Part shown: positions 47,001-60,300 of the stretch, one piece after another
Layout of the letters: every line of letters begins with the position of its first letter
Position numbering within the stretch: the stretch's first letter is position 1
Origin: Muricea muricata
Lineage: Eukaryota; Cnidaria; Anthozoa; Malacalcyonacea; Plexauridae
Reading direction: 5' to 3'
Length of the DNA stretch: 64,000 bases
Assembly: GCA_963855995.1 (NCBI GenBank)
Contig: OY979730.1
Span: 2,356,501 to 2,420,500, forward strand
Made by a program: the position numbers and the translations under genes
The notes under the pieces: model-generated
The model's input: only the letters and a program-made list of their open reading frames with translations
Databases searched by the model: none
Told to the model about the DNA's origin: nothing

Positions 47001-49081
47001 CTGTTCACCGTCAACACCATGACCCAATGACCTCACACCATTGTAATGGTATGCGATAAGAGATTTAGCAGCAAAAATAGTTGGGTGAAGCTCAGGATTT
47101 GGATCAAGATACACACGATTCAGATTAACTCCTCTCTGATCCGTGCGATAATGACCACGCTTTACGCCGTCAGGATTCAGTAATGGTATGAGCTTGAACA
47201 CAAATCTGTCTCGCAATGCTGCTGCCCTAGGGTCCTCTGCACGAGTTATGAAGTCAAGAAAACCTTTGAATACGTAACTGGATGGAGTCTCGCCCGGATG
47301 GACACGGCTTGTTAAGATAAACACCTGGAAGACGAAGTATATGAATAATTAATACGTGCAAAATTATTTCACGCTCAGATTCCAAATTTACCTTTTTTCC
47401 GTTAAAACACTTTGCTCGATTTGTTTTTAAATCTGGGAATAATCCAGCCAGTCTTGGTTCAACATCTTCAAGGATTCCTTCGCTTGAAGACACCGTTATC
47501 AGATCCACTCTGAGGTCATCAATAGACTTACATATCAATTCTCTGTGGTAATATATAGCGTTGCTAGGCTTAGCTTTCAATTTGTTTTCCAACCCATGCA
47601 GGTACTGTTGGATTTCCTCATAAGAGTACGGATAACAAAATGCAAAGTAGCACAACGCATGTTTTTGTTCAGGAAAACGATATGTGAAGGACAGTTGAAA
47701 TTGGCCGTCAACTACCTGAAACAAAATAATCTGTTCATTATTCTATATTGCATTCCATTTTGGGAAAATGATGCGCATGGCAGCACTGCTCAACTATGAT
47801 TATAGTAAACTTCACATGGTGACTCTCAACATCATGTAAAACCATGCACATTGCTAAATAGATGTTCTTGCATGAGAAAATCAGAGAAAGTTTTGACCAC
47901 TATAAACACAATCATTTCACAGAGTTTCAAAAATTTTAGCTTTGGTATTCTGTATGGTATATTGAGTTAACTTTTGAAACTTTGCCTGAAGTGTCTCATG
48001 GTCACTTAAATTAAACCAGTTTGGTGCACTATAAACACGTTTTTAAGAGTTTCCAATTGATGATATTCTGCATAAATATTCAAATACGCTCCCCGTTTAC
48101 CATACAAAGTAAAAAGATAAACTTGTTACATTTGCGGCAAAAGAAATGTTTCAAAAATATTTAACCAATTCATTTACTCAATTTTAGCAGTCCCCTGATT
48201 AATTCCTCAAATTTTGTTAAAATGTTCACTACAGCACTTCCTGTTTATTGACCAATCAGAATGCTCACGAATACGATATAACATTCTGATTGGTCAATTA
48301 ACAGGAAGTTGTGAATCTTTTAAGGAACTACTTCAAAATTTTGAGGAAATGATCAGAGCAACTGCTAAACTTGAGTAAATTAATTGGTCAAATAGTTTCG
48401 GAACGCTTCTGGGGGGGGGGGGCAATAACTTCAATTGATCCAATGTTCCTTGCTTTATACCCAGCAAAAAATAACTATGTCAGGCCACAACTTGCCTGCA
48501 ATGGCATACAAATTGCGTTTTTTCCAGTAGTTACTGGTATTAGGTGCTGAAGAAAATTACATTTATAGGTGCTAAATATTTTATAAACAAACATTTCTAA
48601 AAGACAAAAAACAAACCTCATGAGTCGGTCGATCTCTAACTCTTTCCCATTTATTTCGACCGGGCACAACTTTAACAAGCGGTGTCATGCCTTGATTATA
48701 AAGCTTTCCCTGCTTGTTCAAATTCATGATAGTAAACTTAACAAGCTTGCTGGGCTGACATCCTTTCACGCCAAAATAAAACCAAGTTCGGTTCGAGTTT
48801 TCGTACGATGTCCCAGCGCAGTCTCGCGAGGTCCACAGATTATATTCAAAATCAGGAGTAAGCGATAAAGTTCCGATATTTCTCGTGGGATTATTTTGTT
48901 CTGGCAAAGACGTGGATGGCAAAACAGATGCATTTTGTTGTTGAATGCTCGTATTATTCACTTGAGTCACTTCGCATGTCGAGTTCGTCTCGCGTTTGAC
49001 TCGCTCTACACGGGCTAAATTTCCCGAATCGAAGTTGGAAAAGAAAGTCAAGGGTCCAACCTTTGTTTCTATCTGAGTCAT
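41048..49081 (-). CDS. AGBL5: Cytosolic carboxypeptidase 5 (tubulin deglutamylase)
   Basis: Firm exons: 48617-49081, 47392-47715, 45520-47324, 44888-45023, 44313-44497, phases agreeing. Landmarks of M14 carboxypeptidase CCP5 are [16 protein letters not shown], zinc ligands His272 and Glu275 (HPGETPSS), [14 protein letters not shown], third zinc ligand in [10 protein letters not shown] (about 787), catalytic Glu in YTLECNYN, and the family-specific AVAISALDM block. CCP5 removes branch-point glutamates from polyglutamylated tubulin. About 415 residues of Ser/Thr/acidic, probably disordered sequence interrupt the catalytic domain. Probable tail exons: 43713-43855, 42791-42844, 42537-42607, 42228-42412, 41986-42071, 41777-41858, 41048-41080. 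Exon 43713-43855 carries one extra base compared with its duplicate, which would end translation just after it, and I could not thread 42228-42412 into the next exon. The C-terminus is thus uncertain. Confidence 0.88.
41090..41593. mobile_element. 504-bp foldback transposon with 7-bp target duplication
   Basis: Begins CATAGACAATC and ends GATTGTCTATG, with arms of more than 200 bases (ACTGGAAACGCAAGCTAAAG; CGACTTTTAAAA). It is flanked by GTTGGAA at 41083-41089 and 41594-41600. The duplicate locus at about 33235-33245 is the empty site, so it inserted after the tandem duplication. It sits directly before the acceptor of the last AGBL5 tail exon. Confidence 0.9.
43950..44245. repeat. Short version of the (TAC)n-AGCTTAGG array in AGBL5 intron 5
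   Basis: About 12 units of the array seen at 35603-37316, with TGTAGCTTAGG and GCAGCAGCTTAGG ends. It starts less than 70 bases beyond the donor of exon 44313-44497. Confidence 0.92.
44528..44737 (-). CDS. Hypothetical small protein, 69 residues, within an AGBL5 intron
   Basis: An intronless open frame from ATG to TAA lies on the AGBL5 strand between its exons 44888-45023 and 44313-44497. Its base composition is more GC-rich and codon-like than the intron around it. It contains [10 protein letters not shown], a Cys-x-x-Cys pair. I do not recognise it. It could be a retained exon of an alternative transcript, a retrocopy fragment, or chance. Confidence 0.25.
   Translation of the reverse strand: MSTAALASSRSFVRKEPQYAGKTHEFREGVDYSFSHKCRECEMKIGPTNQVKEACWSDLFRNKTSNSFA
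48161..48392. mobile_element. Foldback MITE in AGBL5 intron 1
   Basis: The arms TTTACTCAATTTTAGCAG, ACTTCCTGTT and ACCAATCAGAATG pair with their complements across a short centre near 48276. About 230 bp, non-coding. Confidence 0.8.
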
Positions 49082-49744
49082 CTTTCAATTGCTTTTGCTA
49101 AAAACAGTTTTTTACCCATTTTTCTTTCGAAATACAGCAATATTTCATGCTAACCGTCCGCCATATTTGTGATTGCGTTGCAAGTTGTCATTAACAACGA
49201 ATCGTTGTTTCCTATTGGTCGATTTGAAAGTACGAGATACCAGTGAGCTTCATACATCTCTGGAGCGTGAACTGACATCCAATATAATTAAGGTCAGCCT
49301 GATTTACATCATTACATGTGCACTTCCACGTTTCCCTGAACGAGTTTATGTTAAATTCACCGAACTGTTACCCGGAAGGTCATATGTTCGCACAAATGGA
49401 AGAAATAACAGGAACTTGCAACATTACTCTATAACTGCGTAGGTAGTTGACCAGCCCGATCTCATGCCAGACATGAATTGAAATCCTGTTTATTTAAGCG
49501 TTTCCTGTTCGATTGTAAACACCCAAGACCAAGTATTTAGATCCGGTAGAATTTGGAAATACACAGCCACGTTTTGTGTCACAAGATCAATATGATCACA
49601 TGATGAATTCGACCACCTGTGTGTCCAGCCAATTTTTACACCAAAGCAGTCGACAACAGTTAAAGCAAGCTTTCTAGTGATGTAATAACCTATATCTTTC
49701 GTGCACTAGATACACTGGCAAAGTTAGTTTGAGATATTGAACAA

Positions 49745-50185
49745 TTGTTATAAGTAATAACATGGCTTTGAGGTTGATTAGTGATTAAATGTACCCGAAA
49801 GCCGAGGGAGGTTTAGTAAAAGTATACCTCCCGAGTCTTGAGGTGTGCATATAAGCTGGTTTATAGTTACGTGTTTGGCAGTGAAATTTGAGTAATAAGA
49901 CGAAGTATACGAAGATAGGTACGATTAGCTAGTAATCGTACCTAATGCATAGATATTAGGTACAATTATAGTATAGTATAGTATAGTATAGTATAGTATA
50001 GTATAGTATAGTATAGTATAGTATAGTATAGTATAGTATAGTATAGTATAGTATAGTATAGTATAGTATAGTATAGTATAGTATAGTAATTATTTTAGCA
50101 ATTATTCAGGTTATTTAGTCGTTAATCGTCACTAGTAAAACAAAGGATTTCGAGGTGACTATGATATTATATTAGCTAACCTATA
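49745..50185. repeat. Second copy of the dispersed repeat seen at 13170-13710
   Basis: It shares AGTAATAACATGGCTTTGAGG, ACGATTAGCTAGTAATCGTACC and CGTCACTAGTAAAACAAAGG in the same order. It is interrupted by about 24 copies of TATAG (49967-50088), absent from the first locus. Confidence 0.75.
49967..50088. repeat. (TATAG)n pentanucleotide microsatellite
   Basis: About 24 perfect units. Confidence 0.95.
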
Positions 50186-51395
50186 CATACATTACATAGC
50201 GGGTAGCAGCTAAGTACATTGCAAAATAACAAATTTAATTTGGTCGTACAGTACAACGGAAACTCCGAAAATTGACAACATGTGAGAAGCTTTTATTTCT
50301 ACGTTTCGACTATTACTATTAGTCACTGATCAGGAGTACGATGATGGCCAGTAGCTTTTGAATTTAGTCATGCTATACGAATAGTATTTATTTTAAGAAT
50401 TCATTTTTATTGTCGATAGGCAGAGAGTTGTTTGATTAGCATGACAAAGTTGTTTGGCTGACTTCATCACTGGAACTTACGTTTGTGTCAGAGGTCTAAC
50501 TTTTCAAGTGCCGAATCTAATACAAATGAACTAAACTCTTTGTTTTAGCTCATTTACATTAGGTTTGGCACATGAAAAATTCCACGTCTGAAACAGGCCT
50601 TACTAGCTAGAAATCAGCCCATACACTTTCAATAATGTCTTAATGATGTAAAGTAAAAGTGAATATCTAAGTGCGTAGTGCAGTCCAAAGTGCAACGAAA
50701 AGATATAGATTCGCCCGACACGATATAAATAGAATTGAAGCGAAAGGTAAAAATAAAGGAAATTTTATAGGTAGCGAAAGTCTGTGCGTTTCTATGTAAA
50801 CTAAAAGTTCCCTTTGTATTTAGTGATTTCATTTTGTGAAGTGCGCGCTAAGCTTAAATCCTTAATTCACCATGAGCAAATGGAACTATGCATAATTATC
50901 TAAAAGCATGTGCCCCTCTTGTCTTTATTAATCTCTGAAGAAACACCACGAAACGTAGAAAAACCAACGGAAAACCGCACGTTGAGTTCTTCGCAACGGA
51001 CGTTAATTTCAATTTCCGTTCAACTAACTTCGTTTTCAAAGGAAGTATCGGCTTTGTGCCTTCTTGTAATTGGTTAATTAGCGGTCGGGGTTCGACTTCC
51101 AGTAACTAATTATAAATGTCTTGTTGGTTTTAATCGACCCATAAAGCAAGCGACTCGCGACTCGCTCTTCATTTTCGAACGCAGCTTTCTAGGAGGTAAG
51201 TTAAAGATTTCAAAATAAATGAAGGATGAAATTAGATTGTGTACTGTGAATATGTTATTGAATATAAGATCATGCTTATATTGTGCATGCATTATATCAC
51301 GAATATCATATAGCCAATCGAGTATTGATGTGGTGAGTTTTAACTTGCCCTGTTTTACACTGTGTCTTGCGTAGGAATCCTAAAGATATACAAGG

Positions 51396-54300
51396 ATGTC
51401 GGTTACTAACCCAGACGAAACAGAGTTATTACTTTTGATAAACGATCGCCGTACACAACTACAAGGTATTAAATTAACAAATTAACTTTGTTATTTCACT
51501 TTGATCAGCTCAGCTGTTCTTGACATGTGAATATGGGTGCTTGACAGCCCCGCAATTGAGCAAGGCTCCTTATCGTTAAAGAAGAGCGAGTGAATCTGTA
51601 CAAGTTAACGATCATAAACAAAGGGAAATCTATTCTTTTCCTCTTTGAGTACTACCGGAGCATCGATTGCATGTGTGTAATGACTGCGCATTTACGCAAT
51701 ATCGATACCGAAGCAAGATACCAATCATCGCGGGCGCGTTTTTCTACCTTGGATCACTGATATGTATTAAAAAGCTGGATAGCGCATCTATTGTTGGATT
51801 TTGAAGCCGGAAGTACGTCACATTTTTATGCTTGCAGCCATGCTGGATGGCCCCACTTGAGCATCGAATGCTATAGATTTCTACTATACAGGATGTTTTG
51901 TTTTCGTTTTGAAACAATAGTTTCACGTTAATTTTAAGGCAAAAGCTTCCCAAAAATCAGTTTTCTAACAGAAACTACGTTGATTCACTCCTTGAGTGGG
52001 GCCATTCAACATGGCCGCCGATCTCAAAATATGACGTGTTTCCGGCTTCAATTTTATTTGGGATTTGCAGTTACGATGCACTATCCAGTCTTAATAAATA
52101 TCAATGCCTTGGATTCATGAGAAAGAGTTGATTCACGGTGAATCTTAATTTCGGGTAGGGAATTAGCCCGCAAAGCAGGTGCCTGGAGGCCAGTGTAACG
52201 GTCTTTCCGTGGTGCTTATACAAATACAAGCAAAACCGCGAGAGACTTGTCGCATGACCGTTAAAGTCAGTCCTTTTGCAACTTGTCATCCGCAAACTGT
52301 CACTTGTTAAATGTGTTCAAACAACTTGCAGCGAGCCTGTGAATAACAAGTTTTGAGCATCAATTTGCAACAGACAACGCATCCTGATATCGGCTTAGAG
52401 TCTGTTGTCCTGACCAACCGAAACTGATTTCGTAGACTGATTTTTATTGCTCCACCGTTCAGTACAACACTATTTATGTGTAATTTTGATATTATAGCTG
52501 CTCTTATCGACGATCTTCCATCTGAAGTTGATGGGATCATTGTGCCGCCGAGTGATGGGATCATTAAGCCACCCGATTCAGTTGAAGTGGACGAAATCAT
52601 TGCGCCTGGGAACGGGAGAGAAGATGCGGATTTTGTCACAAGGTGTCCTTTGGAGCGGCGAAGGAATGGAAGAAGGCGCAGCAGAGATGAAATAGATAGT
52701 CAGTTGATACGATCTGAATGTGACGAAGAGCCCAGACGTGTATTGAGTGTGATGGACATGGAAATACACAATGGTGATGATCCATATGACGCTGTGGTGC
52801 AACCATGCTGCTTATTCCCCTGCAGGTCTGGCTATCTTCAAAAGATATGCGAGGACCTCTTTCGTGCTGTTGATTACGAACCGGAGAAAGTGGAGGGAAT
52901 ACTTAACGAAGGTGAGTAAAGCCAGGCTGATTACAAGAGGATAAAAGTTGAGAAGTGAGAGTTTGCATCAGAGTTTTCTCAACTCTCACGATCCACGTCA
53001 AACGACAATGAGAGCGAACTCAGGCGAAACATTCCTTAATATTAAATTATATTACAAGTTCAACTCTCGTGGGCGAAAATAGCTCATCAAAGTTTGAACC
53101 ATGTTAACTGCAAGTGATGGTTGCATAGATAAAATATCGGTTTTTATATGACATAAAGTGTTTTTGTTTTTTAACAATATAGTACAAAACCCCAGTACAC
53201 TGGTTGAGTTATTTACAAAACGAGATGTAGATGGTCTACCATGCATTATGAAAGCCATCTCAACGCAAAGTGTATGTTGCATCGAGCTATTATTGGAGCG
53301 ACTGCAAGATCTGAATATCGACAATGTCGACAAAATGAACGCTCTTCAAACGCCCAAGAATGGGAACGTATTTCACATCGCTGCACAGGTAGTGAAAAAC
53401 GAAGAAATCATAAATATTATGAGCTCGAGTCGTTACGAGATGATGGATGAGCTAGCAGATCGACCAGACAATCAAGGTACTACACCGCTTATCGTCGCTT
53501 GTAAGTGTAAAAATCACCTTGTCGCTCGAATGCTAGTCGAAAAAAAAAGGGCGAAGATAGACCATTTGGATAGTAACAACAACTCTCCTATATATTTGGC
53601 CACTGTTACTGGAAGCTTTCAAATGCTGCAACTGCTTCTTGAGGGTAAGTCTTGATTGGTTTTATGTCGTTCGCTACAATATACCAATCATGAAATTTGA
53701 TCTTTATCGTGTTGAAGCCTGATTGACACTTGTAAGAAGCGGCGATTTCTCCTTCTCACCTATTTGAATGAACAAACTAAAGTATTCGACAAACATTGTA
53801 TTGCTTCTGCAATGGTAAAGAATTCACTCATTCACATCGGTCAGAAGAAGTCATCTCGGATTCTTACGACTAGTGCGAACCAGGCTTTAGAGAACAAAAT
53901 TCAACTTACTTTAACAAATTTACATAATCTGAAGATTCAGTATAAATTAGAGAGACTTGTCGTATAATTTATACCCTAGCTAGTGGGCCATATAAATGGG
54001 ACAAACGTGAGAATTCCGCTGACTGGCACAATGGGCGATCTGTAGTAGACAAACGTCCCAGAATATGAATTCCTGTAAAAGCAGTTGGCGCAGGAGGGAG
54101 TTTCTGGAAACACGGGAGGAATATTCTGCGGATAAAATTTTCAAAAAACTTGTGAGATATTTTCTAGGAAACTGAGTAAGTAATTTAATAATCGGTTTTA
54201 GTTTCATTCGAGTTCTAAGAAATTCTTTTGAAATTGTAACCTGTTGTGACCCCAGAAATTTTGATGGTGTAAATAGATAGTGTGTTTATGAATAAGTTCT

Positions 54301-57300
54301 ATGTGGTGTACCTTCCTTTGGCTCAAATGTGTTGTCTTTTACATGCTTAGCTTTTCACCTTTACGGTACTTTATAATCCTCAAAACACGGGTTAAGCCCC
54401 GTACAAACAAACAAGTTTTCCTTGACAAGTTTTATTTGCTCGTGTGTACCCGAAAAAATTGACAATTTTTCCTTGACAAGGAGCGTGGTTTAAAAGCTAG
54501 TCGTACCAGCTTTTCAGCAAGGAAACTTGCTCGTGTGTACGTCCAACAAGGAACTCTTAACAAGGGAATTGTTTGTTTACGTACTTCATGCGGCCTCGTA
54601 AAAGTCGTCAATAAAAATATTGTCAAATTTCGCGTACACAGGAACATATAAAGCCTGTCAAGGAAAAATTGTTCGTCGTACAGACGCATGAGTAAACTCG
54701 TCAAGAAACTCGTAAAGGAAATCGGAAACTCGCAAATTGACTTACCTGCAGCCAGGGGATAAATAGGCAGATAATATCGTCACTTAGCAGTGACGGCAGA
54801 TCTTATTTGACCGGTGAATATTGGCTATAAGCGAGAAATATACTTTTGTAATGATTTCTTGGGGCATGCGATTGACATCCGAGTTAAACGAAAGGACAAA
54901 GCATTCTTTTTCACTTTCTGTTAATTAAATATTCTGCTAGGCAGAACTCCTGTGGTTTTATATTACAAATACCGAGTGGCTATTTTCATTCGTAAACAAG
55001 TATGGCGAGTCACTCGAGTGTTGTACATAATGTACTAAAAATATCAATCCCATGGGACGTCTGGATCAAAAATGAAGTACACAAGAAAACGAAACGGCAC
55101 CGTTTTATAGATGATATCAAGAAGTGCATCTGCGCTTTGCTCAACAGTGGCGGTGGTGAACTGATTCTCACACCCGAAATAGACAAGAACACAGCGGCCA
55201 CGGAAAATCTTTTTCAATTTCAAGATGTATTCCGTGCCATAGAACAGCATTTTCATGGAGTTATTGGAACAGCTTGTGTGAGCTCGCATCTCACGAGTTC
55301 AAGTCGAGAGATGAGTAAGATTATTTTAGTAAAGGCACTGTATTCGCTGTGTACATTGTCTTACAATATGTATCTACCAACTGAAACACAAGTGCTTCCT
55401 ATCAACAGTGACGAACTTGATACTGTCGTTGATTTGCTAGATTTTAACCGTGTGGTCGATGTAACTGATTTTGAAAACAGTCCCGCGATTAATCAGTTTG
55501 TCAAGAACTCGTTGGTTGAAATTAAGGAATGTAAAATAGTGCAGTTCAAGCATTTAAAATCCGAAAAATCTGAGCACAACGACCTTGCCGCTCGCATTAT
55601 CAGCAATAAGTTTACATCGTATGTTTCTGCTTTTGCCAATCACATCGGAGGCCGTATATACATTGGTATCGAGGACACGGGACGTATTGTTGGACAAACC
55701 ATCGGCGAAAAAGAGCAGAAACTATTAGGGACGAGACTGGAGCAACAGATGACTAAGTCCATGTTGTGGCCAGACCACTGTAGCCCTCCTGTGAAAGACA
55801 AACAATGGAAAATTGAATTTCACAAAGTCGTCGCCGTTGATGATGAGGATGATGATGAACGGGTAGTCATAGTGATAACAGTCTATGCTTGCCCAGGCGG
55901 CGTTTTTGTCAGAATGCCTGAAAGTTACCATGTTGTCGATGGAAAAGTCGAGGCGATCGATTTTCCAGATTGGAAAGCTAGAATACGACGTAGTAATAAT
56001 TGTATTCCTCGTTCGATGTCGAAATGCGAATGGAGCTCACAGGAGTTGAGAAAAAAATGCGATGCGTTGGATGGGAAATTGTTACGGCACATAAATTATG
56101 GCGAGTGGCAGGATTTTAAGAGGGAGGCCAGCAAGAACCAGCCCAAAGCAGAGACTCCTGACAGAGTAGAGCTGGAGTTGGTGCTGTTATCGAAGTGGTA
56201 CGTCTATCGCTACCGGAAAGGCGAAAAGAACGATTTTCAAATTGCGCACGAACTTATGGCAGAATTCGAGGAAAAATTGTGCAAATCGAAGGATAACTTG
56301 GTGTTTCAAGTGAGAGGACGTCTCTGCTATTCTGCACTACAACGTACTCGAGGGGACCATGAGGGTAGTTATAGAACAGCAAGGGAATGTCTCTCTGATG
56401 TAGATAAATTATCCCCTTGCATCCTAACTGCGGAATATTACGTTCACTTTGCTACTGTGCTTACGATTGTAGAAGGAAACGAGGAGCTTCGAGAAAAACT
56501 AAAAGGGGATCTATACGGGGGGAAATCGTTTAAAGACGAGGCGATGGTCTTTTATGAAAAAGCGCTTGAACATTTACGTCTGATTGACTATGTTCCGTTG
56601 TCAAAAGCTGACATGCAACAGAAATGTCATATTAACATTGCCATTCTAAAATTAGGCTGTTCCCTCTCAGGTGATGTTGTAGAGCATGTTGTTAGCGCAG
56701 ACTCCATCAACACCGCAAGCGAATGCCTGAAGCGTGTCCATGAGTCGACAGTGCAAGATGCTAATCCTCTAAGTAGTTTTAGATGTTGTCATTTTAACTT
56801 CGCCATATCGAGTCTATACTACCGAAGATCACAGCACGAGACGCAGCCGGATAAGCGTATGAATTTACTGACGAGTGCTCTTCGAAATGCCGAAGATGTA
56901 GAATTTCGCGCCGGCAAATGTAAATTCTACGAACTCTCGAACTACGCGCAAAAACACGCCCAAGTATATCAGGACGAGTTGAAACCGCTACGAGCGATGA
57001 ATGAACAAGACTGAGAAGCGTTCGCCAGTGTGCATGCCATCCTCGTCAAAGTGCCTTAGTAAGTCGCTGTTGCCATTGGACGCTGTACATGTTTTGATTT
57101 CCCTCTTACTTTCCCATGGCTGGTAGTTAATAGCACACAAAAAATGTTCCTACGCACTGCTTACAGAAGCAGTAAAGTTGCAACTGTACTAAGGTGACTA
57201 GTGTTGCCCAGCGGATAGTGATTTTTTAAAAGTTTAATTTCTTAACATGTTTAGTAAATGGTAACATCCATATTGAAGTTCAACATTTAGCGCTCCTGCT

Positions 57301-60300
57301 GCAATCACAGGATCCGCGACAGTTCAAATAAGTACTGTACTTGTTTCTGTTCCAAGGTGAGCGAAACACAACAGACCAGTTAGAGCTGTTCAAAAAGCAC
57401 AAAGTTTACCGGGACAAAAACCGAATTCCCGATACAATACTTCGAGCCATTGTGGAAAGTAGATGTCCGGAAACTTTAAAGGTCTGTCTGGAAGTTCAGA
57501 ATGGAAGAGACCACATCGTTCAATGTTTGACACAGGAGCTGCAATCAAATCAAACTTTCATTCACGATGTATGTCAGACACCACTGGTTGAGCTGGTCAA
57601 ACTGGCTTTAAAAGAAACAGAACTAGTTTTGGAGAGAAAGAATCGCAATGACGCCACGCCGTTGATGGTGTAAGTAATCAGCGATTGATGAAATTATTGT
57701 TGTGGAAACATTATGTTTCGTATCAGTGTTTCTCTGTTTGCCCTCCTTGGGCACCCGAGCCGACCGTTGTTACCATAGATATCTCATATACACTAGATAG
57801 CGTATCTGTACATCAAAAAGTGAAGCCAAAAATCTCAGCGGTATCCTCTCATGACAATAGGCGGCCGCCATATTGGTCGTTCCCACTCATCCAAAAAATG
57901 TTTCAGAAAACACTATACTTTTCTGCATTAAATACTTTTTAGCTGCATAAAAGAGGACTTATTGTCAACTTTGTCCATTTCCGCAATACAAAATACACAA
58001 ATTATCATGCTCCGTGTCAACGCCGTGGCAACCACCAGCGCTTTCGATCTGGCTTCAATCTTCGCCTGCCCACAGTGTAGGATGCACCATCTAGTGTATA
58101 TGAGATATCTATGGTTGTAACCCAGTAAGATTATTATCAGATTATTGTATCCAATAAACTATTGGGATTATCACGGTTAGGGTTGGGGTTTGGGTCAGTG
58201 TTCATTTTGTATGCATGAAATGACAATTGCAGTAAGTATAGGAATTATCAAACGTTGTGACCAGTAATTTGGATCGGTTGCCTTGGGAAGCATTGTTGTG
58301 AAAATGTATTCCAACATTTTTGTTACGGAAACATTGCTTCATAGTTTGCCCACAAAAAAACAATGTTTCCGCAACAATGTTTAGCTCAGAACTGGGACGC
58401 CGGAGGAGGGGGAGGTACTTTTGCCGAAGGTCGCCGACAAAATTTTAACCATGTTCAAATTCTTACCTGCGAATTTAGAGGGTCAATTGCATTTTTATTA
58501 ATCTTACCTATCACATTCATGGCATTACATCTGTTGCATCTGTGATCACATTAGGTATTATTAATACGAGTCAGATTTCCTCTATTTACAGTGCCACAGT
58601 GGGTTTTATTATCACTAAGGCACCTTGAAAACTAACTGTTCAAAAAAGAAGCGAAAAAGTTTAATATTCTTTATACTTGAAGAACATGTTTGCCCTCCCC
58701 CTTGCCCCTCCCAGCAAAAGGCAAGAGAGGTGGCTTACCCGCCTGCCTCGCCCAGTTCTGGCGTCCCTGGCTGTGAAAAAAATTCAAACCCCAAATTCCA
58801 AACACTGGATGTAAACTAGTTTTGTGTAATACATACTTGTGCAATTGGTCTTGATAATCTCCTTTTAACGACCGTATTTTTATATGACAGAGCTGTCGAA
58901 GCAAGACAATTTGAGATAGTTAAACTTATACTGAATACCACGACAGGCCAGAATACCGTATCATTTCAGACGAAGAATAACGCAACAGCGCTTATGATAG
59001 CTTGCCAAAAAGGATTTCCGGAGATTGTTGAATTTATCATGATGGAAATAGAAATGCCAGTTACAGATCTTGGCCTAAGTGACAATAAGAAGAGAAATGC
59101 CTTCCACTATGCTGCACAGAACGATGCGATATTGCCTGTGATGATTGGTATATGTCAACGTAAGGTACGCCATAATTAAGGAAGTCAACACTTCATGTTG
59201 TGACAGCCTCATTGGCAGAGACGTAGACAGGGGGCGAGGAATACTCTCCCTTTTTTGCTCATAGAAAGGTTCCACGAAAACGATGCGGTGCCAAATACGA
59301 CGTAATAATGTCTTATCACCTCCATGGATAGATATTCAAGCTATTTTCACCTCGTCATTGACACGGCAATGCCCAATTCCAACTTCGCGGCTTCATCAAA
59401 ATCAGAGCTTTCTCTTCCCCTTTGAACGATCTGTCTACGTCCCTGTGTGGTGATCCACCGATGTGGAAGTTAACTGAGGGCTAATATAAGAAGTCATGTT
59501 CCAATATTTCACTGCGAAAGTTACAAATAGACCCGAGAAATGTTGGCTGTATATTATGTTAGCTGTATATAACAGATACCGTAGACTGCCATTACACACG
59601 TTAAAGTTCTCAAATACACAATCAACATTTAGCAGGTCTAAGCTTCAGTAAGGGGGAGTGGTTAGAGGAGGGCTGAGGCACCACTCCAATTGATATAGCC
59701 CCTCGGTCCCAATTTACCATGAGTGCTGGTAATCACGTGCACAGACACTTTGGCAGTGTAACTAGCCTTAATTCAAGAAAACCAAGACGCTGATGTTGAA
59801 TAACGTTTCTTTGCAGGAGAATTACCAGGATTACGAACGTTATCTAACAAAAAAGGACGAACATGGATATATTTCCCTACATTACGCTGCTTCGCACGGA
59901 GCCTACAAGGTCAGTCACATTCTTGAAGAAGACATTGTTATGCTCTGTACAAGGATTGGGTAAATACCAACCTAAAATGATCAGGCTTCGTGATTGGCCT
60001 TTTGAAACAATAGTCATCATTGTTTATGATTCGTTCTTTAGAAAACCAATTTCTATAGTTTATTGTCTTTCATTGTTATGACAAACCACTCACGAAGCTG
60101 TTAGTATAGGTTGGTTGTGACCTAAAAGTCATAAAATGTTCCTAATAAGACAGATGAGAAGAAAGGTTAAAATTGTAAAAGAGCATTTAAATGTGCCGTA
60201 AAGAATTTCATTTCAGGTAGGGTCGTTTTGCACTTTTTCACAAGCTTGGTTCAAGTTGATTCTTAACACAACTTGACGAAGACATTAGGCTTGACGCAAC

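Larger units (their letters stand above)
49082..51395. promoter_or_regulatory. Divergent intergenic region between AGBL5 and TRPA
   Basis: The two start codons point away from each other across 2.3 kb, so both promoters should lie here. It also holds a dispersed repeat (49745-50185), a TATAG pentamer array and a degenerate MITE-like hairpin near 50340-50480. No coding exon is supported. Confidence 0.5.

Noticed and set aside
54001-54999. Extra TRPA or Schlafen exons
   Set aside because: The stretch holds a repeat with TTTTCCTTGACAAG motifs and partial inverted copies; splice phases of TRPA exons 3 and 4 fit directly without it.
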